The notes under the pieces: generated by a model
What the model was told of the DNA's origin: nothing
What the model saw: the letters and a program-made list of their open reading frames with translations, nothing else
The model's database searches: none
Part shown: piece after piece, positions 54,464 through 64,000 of the stretch
Position numbering within the stretch: the stretch's first letter is position 1
How the letters are laid out: every line of letters begins with the position of its first letter
Origin: Ruegeria sp. HKCCD7303
GTDB taxonomy: Bacteria > Pseudomonadota > Alphaproteobacteria > Rhodobacterales > Rhodobacteraceae
Reading direction: 5' to 3'
Assembly: GCF_013111185.1 (NCBI RefSeq)
Contig: NZ_WVRE01000001.1
Coordinates: 620,001-684,000, forward strand
Length of the DNA: 64,000 bases
Position numbers and translations under genes: made by a program

Positions 54464-55774
54464 TCAGTTCGTGGTCTCAAGGCCGACGGGTTTGCCCACT
54501 ACGGTAAAATGCAGCCCGTCCGGATCCAGCAATTCCGAGGCAACCCGGTTCACGTCTTCCAACGTCACGGCGTTTACCTTGTCATTGCGTGTCGCGATAT
54601 AGTCGATGGGCAGGTTTTCCATCTGCATCCCAACCATGATACCGGCAATCTGCCCGTTTCCATCAAACCGCAGCGGATACGCACCGGTCAGATAGGTCTT
54701 GGCATCGTCCAGCTCTTTCTGGGTGACACCTTCCGAAGCGGCCTTGGCCCATTCGTCACGGATCACCTCAACTGCCTCGGCAATGCGGTCGTTGGCTGAC
54801 GAAACTGACCCCAGATAGACAGACGCCAGATCCTTGGGCACAAGATACGTTGCCACACCGTAAGTCAGCCCGCGTTTTTCCCGCACTTCCTGCATCAGGC
54901 GGCTTTCAAAGCCACCACCACCCAGGATGTGATTCAAGACAAACGCAGCAAAGAAATCCGGGTCGTCCCGATCAATCCCGGCCTGACCGAACAGGGCCAC
55001 CGATTGCGGCGTATCGAACTCGACAACGCTGATACCTCCGGGAATTGTCACGTCAGCCTTTTCCGGGATGGGTCTGGCGGTCTCAGGCAAATCGGCCAGC
55101 AACGCATCAAGCAACGCGCCCAGTTCCTCTGCAGTGATGTCGCCCACGGCTCCAACATAAAGGCGGTCTTTGGCGAACACGCTGTCATATGCAGCCGCTA
55201 CATCGTCCCGCGTCAGAACCGAAACGCTTTCGATCGAGCCCTTCCCTTCTGATCCGTAGGGGTGGTCGCCATAGGCCATCCTTGCAAAGTTCAAGCCTGC
55301 GATTTCATTCGGGTCGGTCTGATCCGAGCGCAATCCCGACAGTATCTGGGCGCGCACGCGATCAATGGCATCCTGATCGAAACGCGGCTCGTGCAAGGTG
55401 GTGCGCAATAGTTCGACCACCTCATCCCGGTTCTCGGTCAGAAATTGCGCCGAGATCGATACGGTGTCGTCGCCTGCATTATACCTGAATGATGCGGCCA
55501 GTGCTTCAAGCTCACGGGCATATGTCTGAGCGTCCATGTCGCCCGCGCCTTCTTCAATCAGACCGCTCATCAAATAGACAGCACCGCGCTTGTCCGGGTC
55601 GTCCAGAGAAGTGCCGCCCCGAAACCGTAGCTCCAGCGCGGTAAAGGGGATCGAATGATCTTCGACCAGCCAGGCCTTGATGCCGCCGGGTGAGGTCACT
55701 TCTTCGATCTCGATCTCGGCCAGGGCAGGCAGGGCAACCAGACAGGCAATCAGAGTTGCAAGGAACCGTTTCAT
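54464..55774 (-). CDS. M16 peptidase-like protein, non-catalytic partner
   Basis: A 436-residue secreted M16-family protein (signal KRFLATLIACLVALPALA). The place where the active enzyme has HxxEH reads GAVYLMSGLIEEGAGDMDAQ, so the zinc site is missing. The C-terminal half keeps the conserved QVREKRGLTYGVATYLVPKD region with the R/Y pair that closes over substrate. It overlaps the active M16 gene by 4 bases. The pair resembles known two-subunit M16B proteases, in which this chain helps bind substrate. Periplasmic by signal peptide. Confidence 0.88.
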   Translation of the reverse strand: MKRFLATLIACLVALPALAEIEIEEVTSPGGIKAWLVEDHSIPFTALELRFRGGTSLDDPDKRGAVYLMSGLIEEGAGDMDAQTYARELEALAASFRYNAGDDTVSISAQFLTENRDEVVELLRTTLHEPRFDQDAIDRVRAQILSGLRSDQTDPNEIAGLNFARMAYGDHPYGSEGKGSIESVSVLTRDDVAAAYDSVFAKDRLYVGAVGDITAEELGALLDALLADLPETARPIPEKADVTIPGGISVVEFDTPQSVALFGQAGIDRDDPDFFAAFVLNHILGGGGFESRLMQEVREKRGLTYGVATYLVPKDLASVYLGSVSSANDRIAEAVEVIRDEWAKAASEGVTQKELDDAKTYLTGAYPLRFDGNGQIAGIMVGMQMENLPIDYIATRNDKVNAVTLEDVNRVASELLDPDGLHFTVVGKPVGLETTN

Positions 55775-57111
55775 TGCGTCACCTCATCATCTCGCATCAG
55801 CCAACCTGTGACAGATGCCTCGGGTTGCAGCACTTCGCGGGCAGCGGCGATGATCTCATCACCCGTCACGGCCTGAAGAATGTCGGGCCAAGCCTGTACA
55901 TCTTCGACCGTCAAGCCGCTGGTCAGGGCGCGGCCGTACCGGTTGCCGATGCCGTCCACATTGTCGCGCGCATAGGTCTGAGCAGCGCGCAGCTGCATCT
56001 TGATGCGGTTCAGATCGTCTTCGTTCACGCCTTGGGCAATAAAGTCGGCCACAGCCTGATCCATGGCGTCTTCTGCCTCTTGCAGTGACACGCCCTGTGC
56101 CGGAACTACCAGCAGGTCAAAGGTCGTGTCATCCAGCGAGACGCCGCGATAAAATGCGCCCGCATAGACGACTTTTTGCTGATCGAACTGAAGCTTTTCG
56201 TTCAGGTATGATGTGGTGCTGCCACCCAACAGCTCAGCCAGAAGAAACAGGGCTGCTGCCTTTTCCTGCTCACCCGGATTGCGTTCGGGGGCCAGATAGC
56301 TGCGTTGCACATAGGGCTGCGCCACGCGCGGGTCCTTGTAGGTCAGGCGCCGTTCTGCCGTATGCGGTGGCTCCTGCGACCGAACCCGCTCGGGCAAATC
56401 CGGGTTGGCCGGGATCACGCCGTAGTATTGCTCGGCAAGGGCTCGGACCTCTTCAGGCTCAACGTCGCCAGTAACCACCAGAATGGCATTATTGGGTGCA
56501 TAATGGGTCTGGTAGAACGACAGGGCATCCTCCATATCCAGCTCTTCCATCTCGTGCTTCCAGCCAATGATCGGCACGCCGTAGCGATGGTTGAGATACT
56601 GCGCAGCGTTCATCTGTTCACCGAACAGAGCGCGTGGGTTGTTTTCCGTGCGCTGATTGCGTTCCTCAAGGATCACGTCACGCTCGGTCAGAATATCCTC
56701 TTCGCTTAGCCGCAGGTTCCGCATCCGATCGGATTCCATCCGCATCATCAACTCAAGCCGGTCGGCTGCGACGCGTTGAAAATACGCGGTGTAGTCATAG
56801 GATGTGAATGCGTTGTCATTGCCGCCATTGGCGGCGACGGTGGCCGAAAACTCACCCGGAGCCAGCGTGTCTGTACCTTTGAACAGCAGATGTTCCAGGA
56901 AATGCGCGACACCGGAGGCCCCTATCGGCTCGTCCGCAGATCCAGCGCGATACCAGACCATGTGTTGCACCACCGGCGCGCGGTGATCTTCAACCACCAC
57001 GACATCCATGCCGTTGTCCAAAGTGAATGTAGTGACCGCTTCTTTCCCGTCCTCGGCGAAAACCGGGGTGGCAGCGATCAGGGCAGCCGACAAAGCCAGG
57101 GCCCGAACCAT
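55771..57111 (-). CDS. M16 zinc peptidase, catalytic partner
   Basis: A 446-residue secreted pitrilysin-family peptidase (signal VRALALSAALIAATPVFA). The inverted zinc motif HFLEH is at residues 70-74 within SGVAHFLEHLLFKGTDTL, and the distal glutamate lies in the RDVILEERNQRTENNPRALF stretch. It also carries NGGNDNAFTSYDYTAYF, conserved in the family. It is the first gene of the pair and overlaps the non-catalytic subunit by 4 bases. Expected to degrade peptides in the periplasm. Confidence 0.93.
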   Translation of the reverse strand: MVRALALSAALIAATPVFAEDGKEAVTTFTLDNGMDVVVVEDHRAPVVQHMVWYRAGSADEPIGASGVAHFLEHLLFKGTDTLAPGEFSATVAANGGNDNAFTSYDYTAYFQRVAADRLELMMRMESDRMRNLRLSEEDILTERDVILEERNQRTENNPRALFGEQMNAAQYLNHRYGVPIIGWKHEMEELDMEDALSFYQTHYAPNNAILVVTGDVEPEEVRALAEQYYGVIPANPDLPERVRSQEPPHTAERRLTYKDPRVAQPYVQRSYLAPERNPGEQEKAAALFLLAELLGGSTTSYLNEKLQFDQQKVVYAGAFYRGVSLDDTTFDLLVVPAQGVSLQEAEDAMDQAVADFIAQGVNEDDLNRIKMQLRAAQTYARDNVDGIGNRYGRALTSGLTVEDVQAWPDILQAVTGDEIIAAAREVLQPEASVTGWLMRDDEVTQ

Positions 57112-57192
57112 GGGGCATCCTCCGTTTCGTTTCTGGTATTCAAACTACGGTGGTGCGGCCCGGGTTCAAGCCCGATGACGGAAAGTTAAGAA

Positions 57193-57708
57193 TTATTCAT
57201 CAGGAGGCGATGATGGCGTTTCAATCCCAGCGTTACGCGCGGCGTTTGTTTCCGCATAGGGATTGATGGATTGCCGTTCATAGACCTGACCATAACGATC
57301 GACAGGGAACAGACGCAAACCGGTCCAGCGACCGCGGCGCTTGCGGAACGCGGCATCCTCGGCCTCGACCACCTGACGCGCATCAGGTGGCACACCATAA
57401 CGGCTTGAGGCCGTGACCAGCGCCGCATCTGACGACGGCACCGCTGTATTCGGGTTCAGTGCAGCCGCATTGCCACCCAGCGCTGCCACGGCGTCAGCGT
57501 TCGGGTTCGGATCGGTCAAGTTGGCACCGCCCGGCGTCGGAGCAGGCAAAAAGGCGTAATCCTGAGGTTCCGTCAGTGGTTTGACCGGAAGAACAGAAAA
57601 TTCATCCGGACCCTGCCCCGGAGGCGCCAGATCCCGCAGACCGGGATTCGAACATGCCGCAACCGCTGCGACAACAGTCAGAACAAATATGGCGCGCGGC
57701 ATCCGCAT
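57193..57708 (-). CDS. DUF3035 lipoprotein
   Basis: A 171-residue lipoprotein. The signal IFVLTVVAAVAACSNPG has a lipobox (VAAC), so the cysteine near residue 19 is lipidated. DUF3035 motifs follow: LRDLAPPGQGPDEFSVLPVK, LPAPTPGGANLTDPNP, SRYGVPPDARQVVEAEDAAF and LFPVDRYGQVYERQSINPYA. Function unknown. It lies about 50 bases downstream of lspA, whose product would process its signal peptide. Confidence 0.85.
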   Translation of the reverse strand: MRMPRAIFVLTVVAAVAACSNPGLRDLAPPGQGPDEFSVLPVKPLTEPQDYAFLPAPTPGGANLTDPNPNADAVAALGGNAAALNPNTAVPSSDAALVTASSRYGVPPDARQVVEAEDAAFRKRRGRWTGLRLFPVDRYGQVYERQSINPYAETNAARNAGIETPSSPPDE

Positions 57709-57758
57709 AGGTGTCTCCAGCCTGTTTCTGGCGCTTTTATCTCATATAATTCGGCGCG

Positions 57759-58235
57759 TCACGAGGGCTTTTTGCTGTCGAACAGAACCAGCCCCAAAGC
57801 GCCTGCAAATATGAACACATCCGCAAGGTTGAACACAAACGGGTTGTTGATGCCGCAACATGACATGTTCAGGAAATCCAGAACATAGCCGTATAACAGC
57901 CGATCCACCACGTTTCCAAGCGCGCCGCCTATCAACAGACCTGCGCAGAAGAGCATGAGTTTTGATGCGGCTATACGGCTGAGCCAGATAAGAACGCCGA
58001 CACAGATCGCAATCGAAATACCGATCAGCACCCAACGCGCGGAGTCGGAATTCCCCTGAAACAGACCGAAATTGATACCGCGATTCTCACCGTATTTGAA
58101 AACCAGCAGCGGTGGCAGAACATCAATGCCACCTGGTTTCTCGGCCACGCGCATGACATGGACGACCAGATACTTGCTGATCTGGTCGATCGCAAAGGCG
58201 GCCAGCGCCGCCCAGAGAAGCAGGCGTGACTGCAT
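57759..58235 (-). CDS. lspA: Lipoprotein signal peptidase (signal peptidase II)
   Basis: A 158-residue membrane peptidase with four helices. The two catalytic aspartates are in GALGNVVDRLLYGYVLDFL and FVFNLADVFIFAGAL, and the N-terminal QISKYLVV motif is present. It removes lipoprotein signal peptides in the inner membrane. Its start codon overlaps the purH stop (TAATG), and it is followed by a DUF3035 lipoprotein gene, one of its own substrates. Confidence 0.95.
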   Translation of the reverse strand: MQSRLLLWAALAAFAIDQISKYLVVHVMRVAEKPGGIDVLPPLLVFKYGENRGINFGLFQGNSDSARWVLIGISIAICVGVLIWLSRIAASKLMLFCAGLLIGGALGNVVDRLLYGYVLDFLNMSCCGINNPFVFNLADVFIFAGALGLVLFDSKKPS

Positions 58236-59824
58236 TAGTGACGGAAGTGCCGCATGCCGGTAAAGACCATGGCCAAACCGGCCTCATCCGCTGCGGCAAT
58301 CACTTCGTCATCGCGCATGGATCCACCGGGTTGGATGACGCAGGTTGCACCGGCCTCAGCCGCTTCCATAAGACCGTCGGGGAAAGGGAAGAAGGCATCC
58401 GAGGCGACAGCCGATCCAATGGTCAGCGGCTGCGGCAGTCCCAGCACATCTGCCATGCGTTCAGCTTTCTTGGCGGCGATCAGGGCCGAGTCCACGCGGC
58501 TCATCTGACCCGCACCCACGCCCACGGTTGAACCGTCTTTGACGTAGACGATGGCGTTGGATTTGACGTGCTTCGCCACTTTCCATGCAAACAGCAGATC
58601 ACGCATCTGCTCATCAGTCGGGGCTTTTTTGGTGACGACCTTCAGGTCGTCCATGCCGACAAAACCGTTGTCCTTGTCTTGAACCAGCAAACCACCGGCC
58701 ACCTGACGTACTGTTTTGCCACCGGCCGTTACATCTGGCAGACCGTCGGTCGTCAGCAAGCGCAAATTCTTTTTGGCCGCAAAGATCGCCTTGGCTTCGT
58801 CAGATGCTCCGGGGGCAATCACGACCTCGGTGAAAATCCCGGTGATCTCTTGCGCAGTTTCCGCATCCAACGGCTGGTTCAATGCCACGATCCCACCAAA
58901 GGCCGAGGTGCGGTCGCAGTCAAACGCCGCCTTATAAGCCTCAAGCAACGTCCCGCCCGTGGCCACACCGCAAGGGTTGGCATGTTTGATGATCGCGCAA
59001 GCCGCGCCCTGAGTGGGGTCGAACTCAGCGACCAGCTCAAACGCGGCGTCGGTGTCGTTGATGTTGTTGTAGCTCAGTTCCTTGCCCTGATGCTGCACGG
59101 CAGTGGCCACACCCGGGCGGTTGGTGCCATCGGTATAGAACGCAGCCTGTTGATGGCTGTTCTCGCCATAACGCAGAGTCTGTTTCAACTCTCCTGCAAA
59201 GGCGCGACGCTTAGGGGCCTCCAGCTGCAGAGCGTCGGCCATCCAGTTCGAGACTGCCGTGTCGTAGGCCGCCGTGCGGGCATACGCCTTTTGGGCAAGC
59301 CACTGGCGGAAACCATACGACGTCTTGCCGTAGTTCTCTTCCAACTGGTCCAGCAAAGAGGAGTAATCTTCAACATCCACCACTACGTTTACAAAGGCGT
59401 GGTTCTTGGACGCCGCACGGATCATCGCCGGGCCACCGATATCGATATTCTCGATGCATTCATCATAGCCCGCACCTTTGGCGACTGTGGCTTCGAACGG
59501 GTAGAGGTTCACCACCAGCAGATCGATCGCGCCAATACCATGCTCATTCATCGCAGCGACATGGGTGTCGTTGTCACGCAGCGCCAACAGCCCACCATGC
59601 ACCACCGGGTGCAGGGTCTTGACTCGGCCGTCCATCATTTCGGGAAAACCGGTGATCTCGCTGACGTCCTTCACTTCAAGCCCAGCATCGCGCAGCGTCT
59701 TGGCCGTTCCGCCGGTCGACAGCAGCTCGACCCCGCGCTCGGCCAACGCCTTGCCCAGCTCAATCAGCCCGGTTTTGTCGGATACGGAAAGCAGCGCGCG
59801 GCGCACGGGGTGAAGATCGGTCAT
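58235..59824 (-). CDS. purH: AICAR transformylase/IMP cyclohydrolase
   Basis: A 529-residue bifunctional enzyme from ATG 59824 ([20 protein letters not shown]), performing the last two steps of purine synthesis. The N-terminal cyclohydrolase domain has [20 protein letters not shown] and [20 protein letters not shown]. The C-terminal transformylase has the catalytic lysine-histidine in [15 protein letters not shown] and ends with the [20 protein letters not shown] block. Coupled to lspA downstream and 22 bases after the heparinase-like gene. Confidence 0.96.
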   Translation of the reverse strand: MTDLHPVRRALLSVSDKTGLIELGKALAERGVELLSTGGTAKTLRDAGLEVKDVSEITGFPEMMDGRVKTLHPVVHGGLLALRDNDTHVAAMNEHGIGAIDLLVVNLYPFEATVAKGAGYDECIENIDIGGPAMIRAASKNHAFVNVVVDVEDYSSLLDQLEENYGKTSYGFRQWLAQKAYARTAAYDTAVSNWMADALQLEAPKRRAFAGELKQTLRYGENSHQQAAFYTDGTNRPGVATAVQHQGKELSYNNINDTDAAFELVAEFDPTQGAACAIIKHANPCGVATGGTLLEAYKAAFDCDRTSAFGGIVALNQPLDAETAQEITGIFTEVVIAPGASDEAKAIFAAKKNLRLLTTDGLPDVTAGGKTVRQVAGGLLVQDKDNGFVGMDDLKVVTKKAPTDEQMRDLLFAWKVAKHVKSNAIVYVKDGSTVGVGAGQMSRVDSALIAAKKAERMADVLGLPQPLTIGSAVASDAFFPFPDGLMEAAEAGATCVIQPGGSMRDDEVIAAADEAGLAMVFTGMRHFRH

Positions 59825-59846
59825 GGGTCCAAAGGTCCTTTTGGCG

Positions 59847-61586
59847 TCAGTCGAATTCTGGCTCGTCCCGGTGCGTATCGCGCACGGCATAGGCTGTGTC
59901 CTGTGCCTTGCTTAGCGTCCACCGGATGCGGGTCGCATACTCCATTGCGCGGCCAGATAGAACGATCTGTTTTGTCGCGCGCGGCTTTAAACGCCCCTTT
60001 TCAAGGTAAACGCTTGGCTCGACGGACAATTTTCCAATGCCATCATGGCGGAAAACCCAGATTTCGCCGCTTTTAAGGGCCATGGACACCGCCGCCCCGC
60101 CCAAATCCAGCGCCGCATCCACATCCGGATGCAGGTGAAAACGGATATCATACCCGATTCCCTTGAGCCCTGAAGCGTCCATAGCCTTGTCGAACTGGCG
60201 CTTTGCCTTGTCGGTCGCAGTCAGCAGAATATCCTCAACTGCAAGTTCGCGCCCATCAAATCGCAACTCAAAGGTCCGCGCATGAGTCAGGCCGAACACT
60301 TTGGCATACCCGTCATGACCAGCCATGAAGCGGATACCCTCAAACGCGTCTTCGAAATCGACAGGCACATCCTGCGGCGCATCCACCAACGCCTGACTTT
60401 CGCGGCCCGGCAATGGATTTGCCAGCCGCGCGCTGGAAAACCCATCCAGGCACAAGGTTGAATGCGACGGCGTCGCCCGCCCTGCGCGGCGCCATTCCAG
60501 GCCAAAACTGGCCCCTGATCCGCAATTCACGATCAACGGCCGCCGGCCCGAGGTCAGTTCGAATGCCAATGTGGACGCGTGCGCGTTGAACGAAGCGGCA
60601 CCTTTGGGCGGCGCACTGGCATCTACAATCAGAGTGGTGCGTGCAGCAGACAAGCGCGCGTAGCCCATAGGCAATTCGGTCGCTGCCTTATGCTTGACGC
60701 CACTTTGTGCCAAGGCCTGTTCCAGACGCCCCTCGACTCCGCGTCCACCACCGTGGAATCGTGCCAAAGCGCCATCCGCATGGCGGAGGCTGCGCAAGGT
60801 CGGTGCAATCCGCTTGATTGCATTGACCTGCGCGACGGGCGCACCGCGCCCCAGATCGTTCAGCGCCGCGGTTGTCCAACTGAGCAGTGTGAAAACTTCC
60901 AGCAACTCCTCCGGGTTGCGCGTGGGGATCCCCCCCTGCGCGTCCACCTGACGATCGCATTCGCTGGCAAGAGCCCGCAGGGCAGGATCGGCCATCTGCT
61001 CCAACCCTTCCAACGCCAAACCGGCTTGTACCAATCCGGCCAGAGCCTCGAATCGGGGTAGGCCCGGCGTCGCCGCCGGCCAGCGTTTGGACAGGAACCA
61101 TGTCTGTTGTGCCAGCGAGCGGAAGAACAGCCTGCTTTGCTTTTCATCCACCCCACGCAGCAGAAAGATCGCGTGGTTGATCCAGCGCATGACCCGCCGA
61201 CCAGTCAGGTCAGGCACCCAACCGGGGCCCTGCCCGCGACCATGCGCTTCGATCCAGCCCCAGACCCAGCGTTGCGCCTTTTCCCGCGCGCGCATGTCTC
61301 CGACTGCGGCCAGATCATCCAGCCACGCAAAGCCGTGGCGTTCATCATCGAAACCTGCGCTGGGGGCGACGACGTCCCAGAGCCCGGTATCTTCGGCCTC
61401 GACCAGATATCCGGCAAACAAGAGGTTTCCGGCAACCAATTGCCGTCCACGTGCGAACGACCCGACAGTGCGCGGATCGGGCTGTGCGACAAATCCCGTG
61501 ACCGCCTTTTGCCGCTGGCTCAGGCGCGCGTAGAAACGGTTCTGAAACCGCATCCATCGACTGGTCATGGTGTCCGAGTTCGACAT
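59847..61586 (-). CDS. Heparinase II/III family protein
   Basis: A 579-residue protein from ATG 61586. N-terminal all-alpha barrel region ([40 protein letters not shown]) and a C-terminal heparinase II/III beta-sandwich: [40 protein letters not shown] and [20 protein letters not shown], then [20 protein letters not shown]. No signal peptide is seen. In Rhodobacterales this gene commonly lies between rsmB and purH; its real substrate is unknown and may be a cell-wall or capsule polysaccharide rather than heparin. Confidence 0.9.
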   Translation of the reverse strand: MSNSDTMTSRWMRFQNRFYARLSQRQKAVTGFVAQPDPRTVGSFARGRQLVAGNLLFAGYLVEAEDTGLWDVVAPSAGFDDERHGFAWLDDLAAVGDMRAREKAQRWVWGWIEAHGRGQGPGWVPDLTGRRVMRWINHAIFLLRGVDEKQSRLFFRSLAQQTWFLSKRWPAATPGLPRFEALAGLVQAGLALEGLEQMADPALRALASECDRQVDAQGGIPTRNPEELLEVFTLLSWTTAALNDLGRGAPVAQVNAIKRIAPTLRSLRHADGALARFHGGGRGVEGRLEQALAQSGVKHKAATELPMGYARLSAARTTLIVDASAPPKGAASFNAHASTLAFELTSGRRPLIVNCGSGASFGLEWRRAGRATPSHSTLCLDGFSSARLANPLPGRESQALVDAPQDVPVDFEDAFEGIRFMAGHDGYAKVFGLTHARTFELRFDGRELAVEDILLTATDKAKRQFDKAMDASGLKGIGYDIRFHLHPDVDAALDLGGAAVSMALKSGEIWVFRHDGIGKLSVEPSVYLEKGRLKPRATKQIVLSGRAMEYATRIRWTLSKAQDTAYAVRDTHRDEPEFD

Positions 61587-61676
61587 GTCTCGCGTTACTC
61601 TGCCCCTTGCGCTCTGCTGGCGCTTGAGACCCAACGATAGACCGCGTCGATCGTCAAGTCATCGAAAAGCGTGCGC

Positions 61677-62936
61677 TTAGGCGGATTTGTTCAGACAGGC
61701 GATATAGAACCCGTCCATACCACCCTGATCCGCCCAATAATCGGGCCGCAGCCGCAGACCGCCTTCTTCCGTCATCCAATCCGTATCAACACCCGCTATG
61801 TTCACTGCGTCGCGATCCACGCTCATGTCCGGATACATCTCAAGCGCCTCTTCAATCTGCACTTCGCCTTCGTCCGGCAACAATGAACAGGTGCAATAAA
61901 CCAAACGCCCACCGGGTTTCAGCAAACCCCATGCATGGGCCAACATCTGCGTCTGAAGCTCGATCAAACCGCCGAATTCGGACCCATCCTTGGCAAAGGG
62001 CAAATCCGGGTGCCGCCGGATCGTACCTGTGGCCGAACACGGCGCGTCCAGCAGGATCGCGTCATACTGACCTTCATGTTCCAGCGCATCCCCGACAATG
62101 ACCTTCGCCGTCAGACCCGTCCTTTGCAGGTTTTCGCGCACCCGCTCCATCCGAGCTTCTGAAACATCCAACGCCGTAACGTCCGCTCCTGCCGCAGCCA
62201 ATTGCATCGTTTTGCCACCGGGAGCAGCGCAAAGGTCCAAAACCGTCTCGCCCGCTTTGGGTGCCAGAACGCGAACGGGCAAAGCCGCCGCCGCATCCTG
62301 CACCCACCAGTCCCCGGCTTTGTATCCCGGTAGGGTCGAAACCTGACCGGCATCCTGCAGACGAATTGAGCCTGTCGGCAGCACATCGCCCGAGGGACCT
62401 ATCCCCCCCCGCTTCACGGTAAGATCAAGCGGTGCACCTGCGAAATGCGCCTGCTCCATCCCGGCCACGGCATCCGCGCCCCACGCCATAGTCAGGGGAT
62501 TGCGAAGCCATTCCGGCAAGCGCGGGACTCGCATTTTGGGCCAGGCTTCAGGGCCTTCGGCTGCCACTTTGCGCAGAACCGCATTCACCAGGCCCTTAAG
62601 ACGCCCGTGCTTGCGCGAGCGGCTAATGATCTCGACCAAAGAATTCACCACACCATGCGCGGCTTCTCCGTTACAAAGCTCGACTGTGCCCAGCCTAAGC
62701 GCGTTATGGACTGTTAGGGCGGGTGTGCGGTTCAAGTGATTGTCCAACAACCTGTCGGCGCGTTCCAGGCCGCGCAAGGTCTCTGACGCCAACCGTTGAG
62801 CCCGCGCGCGATCTTCGGGACCCAGCCGGTCCAATGCACCCGCTGCGAGACATTCGGACAACAGGCGACCCTCACCCAGAACCTGATCGAGCAGATAGAT
62901 TGCGCTGCGCCGTGCTGCTGTTGCGCTGTTTGCCAT
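61677..62936 (-). CDS. rsmB: 16S rRNA m5C methyltransferase RsmB
   Basis: A 419-residue RsmB/NOP-family methyltransferase. The NusB-like N-terminal RNA-binding domain (residues 1-140: ARRSAIYLLDQVLGEGRLLS) is fused to the SAM-dependent domain. Motif I is VLDLCAAPGGKTMQLAAAGA, the motif IV cysteine is in ILLDAPCSATGTIRRHPDLP, and the catalytic motif VI cysteine is in RLVYCTCSLLPDEGEVQIEE. It methylates C967 of 16S rRNA in E. coli. About 90 bases separate it from the heparinase-like gene. Confidence 0.93.
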   Translation of the reverse strand: MANSATAARRSAIYLLDQVLGEGRLLSECLAAGALDRLGPEDRARAQRLASETLRGLERADRLLDNHLNRTPALTVHNALRLGTVELCNGEAAHGVVNSLVEIISRSRKHGRLKGLVNAVLRKVAAEGPEAWPKMRVPRLPEWLRNPLTMAWGADAVAGMEQAHFAGAPLDLTVKRGGIGPSGDVLPTGSIRLQDAGQVSTLPGYKAGDWWVQDAAAALPVRVLAPKAGETVLDLCAAPGGKTMQLAAAGADVTALDVSEARMERVRENLQRTGLTAKVIVGDALEHEGQYDAILLDAPCSATGTIRRHPDLPFAKDGSEFGGLIELQTQMLAHAWGLLKPGGRLVYCTCSLLPDEGEVQIEEALEMYPDMSVDRDAVNIAGVDTDWMTEEGGLRLRPDYWADQGGMDGFYIACLNKSA

Positions 62937-63024
62937 GGTACCGCCTTACTGTGACTTGCGCCCGCATTGCCAATGGCGGACGCGGGCGTATATCAAGACA
63001 CAGCACGGAAAGGAACCCGATGTC

Positions 63025-63207
63025 ATGAGTGACGACCGCAAAGATTTGCCCCCCGCCGCCCGGCGCGCGCTGGCCGAAGCGGAAGAACGCCGACGCAAGT
63101 CCGAAGCCGAAGCCAAGGCGTTGCCCAAAGAACTGGGCGGGCGCGACGGACCTGACCCCGCCCGCTATGGTGATTGGGAAAAGAAGGGCATCGCCATTGA
63201 TTTCTAG
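63025..63207 (+). CDS. DUF1674 / SDHAF4-type succinate dehydrogenase assembly factor
   Basis: A 60-residue protein starting at ATG 63025. The N-terminal half is charged and helical (ARRALAEAEERRRKSEAEAK). The C-terminus ELGGRDGPDPARYGDWEKKG is the diagnostic DUF1674 motif, shared with mitochondrial SDHAF4, which guards the flavinylated SdhA subunit before assembly. It is divergent from rsmB across about 90 bases and converges on the LysR gene with only 4 bases between. Confidence 0.88.
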   Translation: MSDDRKDLPPAARRALAEAEERRRKSEAEAKALPKELGGRDGPDPARYGDWEKKGIAIDF

Positions 63208-63211
63208 GCGC

Positions 63212-64000
63212 TCAGCCGCGCAGTGCCTTGAGGAAGTCGCCTATCAAAGCGCGCTGTTTCTGGGATGTCGCCCGATCTTCGGGCCATGTCAGCCAGTACC
63301 CGTCTTTTGTTTGCAGCTCAGGTTGGTCCAGTCTGCGCAGCCGCCGCTCTTGAAGATCGGCAGAAGCCAGCGGAACTGACCCCAACACCACACCAAGGCC
63401 GCGCCGCGCCGCCGAGATTGCGTGCTCCATTGAATCAAAACTGATTTGGGAAGTCGGTACATCCTTCTTATCGCATTTCTGACACCATTCCCGCCACCCC
63501 GGGCGCTCACCACGCAGATCGATCAAAGGCGCACCCCATTCAACGTCGGGGGCCGCCATGGGCACAAGAACCTCGCGCGCGATCAAGGCCGCATCGCGCC
63601 CGGCCCACATACCGCGGCCATATCGGATTTGCAGCCAGGTCCGTTCTTCATCCAACGAAGACCGACGTGCGACCGAGTCGGTCATCACCTGCACTTTGGG
63701 TCTCAACTGGTGAAAGACAGGTAGAGCAGGCAGTACCAGCGCATGAATATTGGATGACAACCCGGCCACCCGCAACTCACGCGGGGACTTGCCGAACAGA
63801 TCCTCTGTGTTGCGCTCCAACGCCTGCAGGCTGTCTTGCACCAAAGGCAAATAGCTCTCGCCTTCTACCGTCAGCGACACACCCCGCGCTTCGCGCACGA
63901 ACAGGGATCGGCCCAACCAAGCCTCAAGGTTTCCGATCCGCTGGCTGACAGCGGCCTGCGTCAAACCAAACTCTTTGGCCGCAGCCGAGAACCCGCCCAA
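63212..64000 (-). CDS. LysR-family transcriptional regulator (GcvA-like), N-terminus cut by window edge
   Basis: The gene runs off the right end; 262 residues are visible and the extreme N-terminus is missing. The helix-turn-helix reads GGFSAAAKEFGLTQAAVSQR then IGNLEAWLGRSLFVREARG, as in GcvA-type regulators. The effector domain includes WLQIRYGRGMWAGRDAALIA and SAARRGLGVVLGSVPLA. Note that the first in-frame start codon at the edge is internal. Target unknown. Confidence 0.87.
   Translation of the reverse strand: MGGFSAAAKEFGLTQAAVSQRIGNLEAWLGRSLFVREARGVSLTVEGESYLPLVQDSLQALERNTEDLFGKSPRELRVAGLSSNIHALVLPALPVFHQLRPKVQVMTDSVARRSSLDEERTWLQIRYGRGMWAGRDAALIAREVLVPMAAPDVEWGAPLIDLRGERPGWREWCQKCDKKDVPTSQISFDSMEHAISAARRGLGVVLGSVPLASADLQERRLRRLDQPELQTKDGYWLTWPEDRATSQKQRALIGDFLKALRG

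Noticed and set aside
57640..57660. GGATTCGAA motif resembling a tRNA T-loop
   Set aside because: It is part of the DUF3035 coding sequence and no cloverleaf can be built around it.
58568..60076. Long plus-strand open frame opposite purH (502 codons)
   Set aside because: Antisense shadow of purH and the heparinase-like gene; no recognisable motif or ribosome site.

Overview
The window reads as chromosomal DNA of a marine alphaproteobacterium of the Rhodobacteraceae (Roseobacter group). The evidence is the family mix: an RpoE-ChrR (ECF11) locus with a DUF1365 partner, a CaiD-type carnitine-CoA cluster, a two-gene saccharopine pathway, a sitABCD operon behind Fur/Mur-like boxes, DUF3035, DUF1127 and DUF3775 proteins, and gcvTHP. 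GC content and codon bias are high almost throughout. No rRNA, tRNA, CRISPR array, phage or insertion sequence was seen. Both window edges cut genes.

Layout. 1-2.4 kb: end of an FAD oxidoreductase coupled to a prenyl diphosphate synthase, and an unknown protein facing them. 2.5-7.5 kb: CaiD-like hydratase, NDP-forming acyl-CoA synthetase and acyl-CoA dehydrogenase, divergent from a GlxA/AraC regulator; probably carnitine/betaine acyl-CoA metabolism. 7.6-8.4 kb: two overlapping crcB fluoride-channel genes. 8.5-11.8 kb: FMN glutamate-synthase-like protein and a PoxB-like ThDP enzyme. 12.2-19.5 kb: a compact sugar operon (LacI regulator, binding protein, two unusual permeases, GH63-like hydrolase, ATPase) behind a perfect 16-bp palindrome. 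19.7-23.5 kb: cobalamin riboswitch followed by a K-M-L-Q-O type ECF cobalt importer.

23.5-29.2 kb is the oddest stretch. It holds the wreck of a Rieske oxygenase, a LysR regulator divergent from a NicX/M29-like enzyme, an AhpD-like protein lacking its second active-site cysteine, the wreck of an iron-sulfur photolyase/cryptochrome, and an AraC regulator. It looks like an accessory block undergoing gene decay.

29.2-33.7 kb: glycine cleavage system (gcvT-gcvH-gcvP). 34-39 kb: M20-type amidase, histidine phosphatase, GST, and two saccharopine dehydrogenases. 38.9-40.0 kb: small DUF1127 and DUF3775 proteins. 40-42.8 kb: DUF1365 gene and rpoE-chrR, with back-to-back promoters that both match the RpoE consensus. 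42.8-46 kb: rmuC and mutL. 46.2-50.1 kb: sitABCD manganese/iron importer. 50.3-54.4 kb: deoC, a double-length aldehyde dehydrogenase and an SDR. 54.5-63.2 kb: an M16 protease pair, a DUF3035 lipoprotein, lspA, purH, a heparinase-like protein, rsmB and an SDHAF4-type assembly factor. A LysR gene runs off the right edge.

The best candidates for new biology are the sugar transporter whose permease carries a DUF11-like extracytoplasmic domain, the paired RpoE promoters, and the decaying 23.5-28 kb block. I did not find a clearly novel defence or mobile system.
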